Positions 59,417 through 64,000 of a DNA stretch of 64,000 nucleotides are shown here, piece by piece. The stretch covers positions 434,001 through 498,000 of the forward strand of contig NZ_CP088952.1 in assembly GCF_021165955.1 (NCBI RefSeq). The letters are read 5' to 3'. The position numbers and the translations under genes were made by a program. How positions within the stretch are numbered: the first letter of the stretch is position 1; each line of letters begins with the position of its first letter. Source of the stretch: Massilia endophytica (GTDB taxonomy: Bacteria > Pseudomonadota > Gammaproteobacteria > Burkholderiales > Burkholderiaceae_D). The notes under the pieces are model-generated. The model was given only the letters and a program-made list of their open reading frames with translations. It had not been told where the DNA came from and ran no database searches.

Positions 59417-60778
59417 ATGAAACCTATCCGCCAGCGCGTCGGCCGCATCCTGAAATTTACCCGCTTCTCGTTCCGTGATCTCGTTGCGAGCGCGGCGCCC
59501 ACGGTGGCGCTGATCGCCGCGGCCTGCGTGGCCGCCTACCTGATCGTCGATCCCGCCCCGCCGCGCCAGGTCACCCTGGGCACGGGCCAGGAGAACAGCG
59601 CCTACGACCGCATCGGCCAGAAGTACGCCCAGGAGCTGGGCAGGCACGGCATCGCCGTCACCCTCCAGGGCTCGCACGGCTCGCGCGAGAACCTGCGCCG
59701 CCTGAACGACCACAAGGTCGATATCGCTTTCGTGCAGAGCGGCTCCACCGACCAGGCTGAGGCCGAGCGGCGCGGCCTCGTGTCCCTGGGCAGCCTGTTC
59801 ACCGAGCCGCTCTGGCTCTTCCTGCGCGAGGAGAAGGGCCATGCGCCCATCGCCCGGCTCACGCAGCTGAAGGGCATGAAGATCAATATCGGCGCCAAGG
59901 GCAGCGGGGCGCCGCGCCTGTTCCGCCAGGTGCTGGAGGTGAACGGCGTCGATGTGAAGGAGGTGCAGGCCAGCCAGCTCGATAACACGCCCGCCACCAT
60001 CGAGCTGCTGGAGGGCCGTATCGACGGCATGGTGTTCGCGGCCGCGCCGGACGATCCCCTGATCCAGATGCTGCTGCAGACGCCCGGCATCGCGCTCTTC
60101 GACTTCACCCAGGCCGAGGCCTATACGCGCCGCCTGCCTTTCCTCACCCATGTGACCCTGCCGCGCGGAATCGTGGACCTGGGCCGCGACCTGCCCGCGC
60201 ACGACTACCAGCTGATCGCGCCCACCGCCACGCTCGTCGCGCGCGAGGACCTGCACCCGGCCCTGGTCGATCTCTTCGTGCAGGCGGCCGCCCGCATTCA
60301 CGGCGGGGCAGGGTGGTTCCAGCAGCAGGGCCAGTTCCCTTCGCCGCGCTTTTCCGAGATTCCGGTGGCGCAGGAGGCGGCCAAGTTCTACAAGGACGGC
60401 CCGCCCTTCCTGCAGCGCTACATGAACTTCTGGCTGGCCAATTTCTTCGACCGCATGTGGGTGGTGGTGGTGGCGCTGGGCGCGCTGATCCTGCCCCTGT
60501 CGCGCGTCGTGCCGCCGCTGTACGTGTGGCGCATCCGTTCCCGCATCTACCGCTGGTATGGCCAGCTGCGCGCCGTGGAGCAGGCGCTGGAGGCCGCCGC
60601 GCCCGGGGAGCTGGAGGCCGTGTGCCGCGCCCAGCTCGAACGGCTCAACGATATCGAACACCGCGTCAACCGCCTCTCCATCCCGCTCTCCTTCGCCGAC
60701 GATCTGTACGGCTTGCGCAGCCATATCAACTTCGTGCGCGACCGCATCCAGAATCAACTACGTAGTTCTACGGAGTGA
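59417..60778 (+). CDS. TAXI-family TRAP transporter solute-binding protein, membrane-anchored
   Basis: 453 residues from the ATG at 59417. An N-terminal membrane segment (TVALIAAACVAAYLIVD) is followed by the TAXI domain (VTLGTGQENSAYDRIGQKYA, DIAFVQSGSTDQ, GSGAPRLFRQVLEVNG, TPATIELLEGRIDGMVF). A second hydrophobic segment (MWVVVVALGALILPLSRVV) and a cytoplasmic helical tail make it longer than soluble TAXI proteins. No TRAP permease is next to it. Anchoring at both ends suggests a sensor-like or stand-alone role. Confidence 0.87.
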   Translation: MKPIRQRVGRILKFTRFSFRDLVASAAPTVALIAAACVAAYLIVDPAPPRQVTLGTGQENSAYDRIGQKYAQELGRHGIAVTLQGSHGSRENLRRLNDHKVDIAFVQSGSTDQAEAERRGLVSLGSLFTEPLWLFLREEKGHAPIARLTQLKGMKINIGAKGSGAPRLFRQVLEVNGVDVKEVQASQLDNTPATIELLEGRIDGMVFAAAPDDPLIQMLLQTPGIALFDFTQAEAYTRRLPFLTHVTLPRGIVDLGRDLPAHDYQLIAPTATLVAREDLHPALVDLFVQAAARIHGGAGWFQQQGQFPSPRFSEIPVAQEAAKFYKDGPPFLQRYMNFWLANFFDRMWVVVVALGALILPLSRVVPPLYVWRIRSRIYRWYGQLRAVEQALEAAAPGELEAVCRAQLERLNDIEHRVNRLSIPLSFADDLYGLRSHINFVRDRIQNQLRSSTE

Positions 60779-60794
60779 TCGTACTTGTTAAAAC

Positions 60795-60874
60795 GAAACA
60801 ATGTTGTTTCTTCCCCAAACGGTGAATATTTGGTTCCGAATTAATTGACAGGTAAGCAGGCTCGTCACTACATT
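60795..60874 (+). promoter_or_regulatory. operator-like palindrome and promoter before the third TonB receptor
   Basis: The perfect 16 bp palindrome GAAACAATGTTGTTTC (60795-60810) lies 35 bp before TTGACA (60845-60850), which is 18 bp from TACATT (60869-60874). The receptor starts at 60953. The palindrome looks like a repressor or activator site; no regulator gene is adjacent. Confidence 0.6.
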
Positions 60875-60952
60875 AAATTAGGTCTTCACGCGCAAGACCG
60901 AATAAGCCTCATCGTTCGATCAAGCCTCAAAAAAAAACCGAAGGGATCAACA

Positions 60953-63442
60953 ATGCAGAGAAATACCGTTCCAAACAAGAGCCTGCTCGCAGCAACCATC
61001 GCTTCCCTGTTCGCCGGTGCGGCCTTCGCCCAGTCGGCGCCGCCAGCGGGCGACAATACGGCCACCGTGGTGGTGACCGGCACCCGCGTTTCCAACCGCA
61101 CTGTGCTCGACACCTCGGCCCCGGTCGACGTCATTTCGGCCGACAGCATCAAGAACACCGGCGTGCCCGAGATCAGCCAGGCGCTGTCCGTGGCGCTGCC
61201 GTCCCTGAATTTCCCCCGTCCCGGCCTGGCCGACGGCACCGACACCATCCGCCCGGCCACCCTGCGCGGCCTGGCGCCTGACCAGACCCTGGTGCTGGTG
61301 AACTCCAAGCGCCGCCACACCTCCTCGCTGGTGAACCTGAACGGCACCATCGGCCGCGGTTCGGCCGCCGTGGACATGAACACCATCCCTACCGCGATGG
61401 TGAAGAGCATTGAAGTGCTGCGCGACGGCGCGTCCGCCCAATACGGCTCGGACGCCATCGCGGGCGTGGTGAACATCCGCCTGCGCACCGACCGCACCGG
61501 CGGCGAAGCGACCGTGAGCTACGGCGCCCGCCTGACCGAATACGAGTTCGCCGTGGCGCCGCCGCCAGCGGGCGCCAACTGGTCCGCCGGCCCCACCTCG
61601 CGCAAGCGCACCGACGGCCAGACCGGCACCGTGAGCCTGTGGAAGGGCCTGGGCTTCGGCGATACCGGCTATGTGACCATCGCCGCCGAATACAAGGACC
61701 AGGCGCACACGGAGCGCAGCGGCTACGACATGCGCCAGCAATACCCGCTGGTGAACGGCGCCTTCGATCCGCGCGAAGCCACCATCAACCGCTTCAACGC
61801 CTGGTACGGCGAGCCCGAGATGAAGCAGTCCACCGTCTTCGTCAACGCGGGCAACAACCTGGGCGACGGCGTGAAGCTGTACGGCTGGACCAGCTACCAG
61901 AAGCGCGAAGCGCGTTCGGGCGGCTTCTTCCGCCGCGCCCTGCAGGACAACAACACCATCCAGATCTATCCGAACGGCTTCCTGCCGATCATCGCTCCGG
62001 ATGTGGACGACTTCAGCGCGGCAGGCGGCGTGACCTGGACCCTGGGTTCCTGGGACATGGACACCTCCCTGAGCTACGGCAAGAACAAGATGGACTACAC
62101 CATCGAGAACACGCTGAACCGCTCGATCGGCCCCTCGTCCAAGACCAGCTTCGACGCAGGCGGCTACTCCTACGACCAGCTCACCTTCAACCTGTCCGGC
62201 GTGCGCCAGTTCGACGTGGGCTTGGCGTCGGACCTGAACGTGGCCGTGGGCGCCGAAGCGCGCCGCGAGGGCTACAAGCTGGAGGCGGGCGAGCCGGACT
62301 CCTACCGCAACGGCGGCGTGCTGCTGCCGAGCGGCGCGCCCACCGCTTCCGGTTCCCAGGTCTTCCCTGGCTTCCGTCCGAGCGACGCGTCGAACAACCA
62401 CCGCACCGCGCTGAGCGTGTTCGCCGACTTCGAAGCGAACCTGACCCAGAACTTCCTGGGCTCCTTCGCTGTGCGCGGCGAGCACTATTCCGACTTCGGC
62501 AACAACTGGTCGGGCAAGCTGGCAGGCCGCTACAACTTCACCAAGGACTTCGCCCTGCGCGGTTCGGTGCAGAACGGCTTCCGTGCGCCGTCGATGCAGC
62601 AGCAGTTCTTCACCTCGACCTCGACCAACTTCATCAACGGCGTGCCGTTCGACATCACCACCTTCAAGCCGAGCGATCCGGCGGCGGTGGCGATGGGCGC
62701 CAAGCCGCTGGAAGCCGAGAAGTCTACCAACTACTCCTTCGGCGCGGTGATGAAGCTGGGCCGCGGCAGCCTGACCGTGGACGGCTACAAGATCAAGATC
62801 CGCAACCGCATCGTGCTGTCGGAGAACCTGACCGCCGCCAACGTGCGTAACTTCCTGACTTCGCGCGGCTTCGTGGGCATCGGCGGCGGCCGCTTCTTCA
62901 TCAACGGCGTGGACACCACGACCGATGGCGTGGACGTGGTCTTCAACCATCCCTTCTCCCTGGGCCAGGCCGGCAAGCTGGACCTGACGGTGGCGGGCAA
63001 CTACACGAAGACGGATGTGACCCGCGTGCCTGCGACGGCACAGCTGGCAGCCCTGAGCCCGGCGCCCATCCTGTTCGACCGCGTCAACGTGCTGACCTTC
63101 GAGGAAGGCACGCCGAAGACCAAGTTCTCGGCCAGCGGCACCTGGTCCATGGGCCCTTGGGGCGCCACCCTGCGCGCCACGCGCTACGGCAAGATCCTGA
63201 CTCCGGCATCGCCTGCGACGCTGGACCAGTGGGCATCGGCCAAGACGCTGGTGGACCTGGAGGGCCGCTATGCCTTCAGCAAGCAGCTGTCGCTGGCCGT
63301 GGGCGCGGACAACCTGTTCGACCAGTATCCTGACGCCTACACCACGGCGCAGAATACGACCGGCAATGCGCCGTTCTCGAACTACTCGCCGTTCGGCCGT
63401 TCGGGCCGTTACGTCTACGCCCGCATGAGCTACGCGTTCTAA
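60953..63442 (+). CDS. TonB-dependent receptor
   Basis: 829 residues from the ATG at 60953 with a signal peptide (ATIASLFAGAAFAQ). It has a TonB-box-like TVVVTGTRV, a plug (DVISADSIKNTGVPEISQAL, TLRGLAPDQTLVLVNSKRRH, SIEVLRDGASAQYGSDAIAGVVNIRL) and a barrel ending YVYARMSYAF. This plug type is common for receptors of siderophores, vitamins or sugars; no neighbouring gene points to a cargo. Upstream is a sigma-70-like promoter with a palindromic operator; downstream is a terminator. Confidence 0.9.
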   Translation: MQRNTVPNKSLLAATIASLFAGAAFAQSAPPAGDNTATVVVTGTRVSNRTVLDTSAPVDVISADSIKNTGVPEISQALSVALPSLNFPRPGLADGTDTIRPATLRGLAPDQTLVLVNSKRRHTSSLVNLNGTIGRGSAAVDMNTIPTAMVKSIEVLRDGASAQYGSDAIAGVVNIRLRTDRTGGEATVSYGARLTEYEFAVAPPPAGANWSAGPTSRKRTDGQTGTVSLWKGLGFGDTGYVTIAAEYKDQAHTERSGYDMRQQYPLVNGAFDPREATINRFNAWYGEPEMKQSTVFVNAGNNLGDGVKLYGWTSYQKREARSGGFFRRALQDNNTIQIYPNGFLPIIAPDVDDFSAAGGVTWTLGSWDMDTSLSYGKNKMDYTIENTLNRSIGPSSKTSFDAGGYSYDQLTFNLSGVRQFDVGLASDLNVAVGAEARREGYKLEAGEPDSYRNGGVLLPSGAPTASGSQVFPGFRPSDASNNHRTALSVFADFEANLTQNFLGSFAVRGEHYSDFGNNWSGKLAGRYNFTKDFALRGSVQNGFRAPSMQQQFFTSTSTNFINGVPFDITTFKPSDPAAVAMGAKPLEAEKSTNYSFGAVMKLGRGSLTVDGYKIKIRNRIVLSENLTAANVRNFLTSRGFVGIGGGRFFINGVDTTTDGVDVVFNHPFSLGQAGKLDLTVAGNYTKTDVTRVPATAQLAALSPAPILFDRVNVLTFEEGTPKTKFSASGTWSMGPWGATLRATRYGKILTPASPATLDQWASAKTLVDLEGRYAFSKQLSLAVGADNLFDQYPDAYTTAQNTTGNAPFSNYSPFGRSGRYVYARMSYAF

Positions 63443-63457
63443 GAAAGCGCAGCCAGA

Positions 63458-63488
63458 AAGCCCGTCCCGGTCCGCCGGGGCGGGCTTT
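63458..63488 (+). terminator. terminator after the third TonB receptor
   Basis: A 13 bp stem with one G-U pair (AAGCCCGTCCCGG / CCGGGGCGGGCTT), loop TCCG and a short T-tail, 15 bp past the stop. Confidence 0.88.
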
Positions 63489-63569
63489 TGTACTTTGGGC
63501 AACGCTTCGATACAAAACCTTCACAGCAGGAAACTTGCCTGATACACAAGCTTGGGAAGATGGGCAGCC

Positions 63570-64000
63570 ATGCACATCTCCTTCTCACAGCTTGCGCGCG
63601 GCGGCTTCTATCTGCTGGCGCTGTTCCTCTTCTGCCTGAGCTACTGGATCCACCGCTACTTCGGCGATCCGGACATCGGCCAGATCGCCTACCACCTGCA
63701 GTTCGGCGTGGAGCTCGTGCGCAGCTCGGATCCTGTCTTCACGCGGCGCTTCATCCGCTGGTGCGTGCTGGCGCCCCTGCTGTTCCTGGCGCTGCTGTGG
63801 CTGGCCGAGTCGCGCCTGCCCGCGGCAGGCGCGCCCTGGCTGCGCAGGCTGCACCGCTTCTTTCCCCAGCTGCTGCTGGCGGCCGCGGCGCTGTTCTGGC
63901 TGTGCGACCTCTCGGCCCTGAAGTACGCGGGCGCCCGCTTCGGGCCCGATTACTTCGGCGCACACTATGTGCGCCCCGATCCCGCCGCGCTGAAGGCGAA
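63570..64000 (+). CDS. LTA-synthase/sulfatase-like transferase, N-terminal part (cut by window edge)
   Basis: The frame is open from the ATG at 63570 to the end, 143 residues. It starts with membrane segments (GGFYLLALFLFCLSYWI, VLAPLLFLALLWLAES, FPQLLLAAAALFWLCDLSAL) and reaches ARFGPDYFGAHYVRPDPAALKA, which matches the linker before the catalytic domain in the LTA synthase family of proteobacteria. The catalytic alkaline-phosphatase-fold part would lie right of the window. The family transfers phospho-groups to envelope polymers. Confidence 0.72.
   Translation, partial: MHISFSQLARGGFYLLALFLFCLSYWIHRYFGDPDIGQIAYHLQFGVELVRSSDPVFTRRFIRWCVLAPLLFLALLWLAESRLPAAGAPWLRRLHRFFPQLLLAAAALFWLCDLSALKYAGARFGPDYFGAHYVRPDPAALKA

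Overview
The window looks like chromosome from a high-GC betaproteobacterium of the Oxalobacteraceae, most like Massilia, Telluria or Duganella. This rests on overall gene content and order: ispB divergent from rplU-rpmA-obgE-proB, PHA depolymerase and PHA-granule genes, several TonB-dependent receptors, an Oar-like receptor, plant-polysaccharide enzymes and a stressosome operon. No rRNA, CRISPR array, integrase or transposase was seen; there is one tRNA. The assignment is by recognition, not by search.

Layout, left to right. 1-1453: start of an S9 peptidase. 1529-7491: a six-gene leftward stressosome operon, rsbR-rsbS-rsbT-rsbX followed by two hybrid histidine kinases; the first kinase carries its own RsbT-like ATPase domain. 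7647-14210: a pectin/rhamnogalacturonan-type locus (TonB receptor, DUF4861 protein, GH105 hydrolase, FadR-type GntR regulator) with five copies of a TGGTCWGnCCA-like operator in its two promoter regions. 14343-17012: purE-purK with a GH43 glycosidase. 17013-21448: LysR/tautomerase pair, a TPR-glycosyltransferase and a CBM9-like protein. 21497-25309: a large RTX-type secreted nuclease.

25630-30207: a compositionally different, lower-GC island beside tRNA-Pro. It holds an orphan type VI secretion cassette: hcp, a small papain-fold (Cys/His) amidase-like effector and a periplasmic immunity-like protein. These are followed by the fossil C-terminus of a second effector and a frameshifted second immunity gene, then a DUF6896-like/HEPN-like fusion. 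A further frameshifted gene lies between hcp and the tRNA. This is the most interesting part of the window.

30305-46412: largely housekeeping (arsC-like, ispB, ribosomal L21/L27, obgE, proB, M61-like peptidase, nth, rsxB, PHA depolymerase, ferredoxin reductase and ferredoxin, an M4 peptidase with an emfourin-like inhibitor, an Na+/H+ antiporter, ACBP, HU). 46642-64000: anti-sigma-like protein, Oar-like receptor, lipoprotein/FKBP pair, a tight five-gene envelope operon (YVTN propeller, CE4 deacetylase, sterol desaturase-like, EI24-like, CinA-type), a divergent class A PBP, a TAXI binding protein, a third TonB receptor and the start of an LTA-synthase-like transferase. Two families of intergenic palindromic repeats occur (30666-30744 with 59250-59390; 36783-36890).
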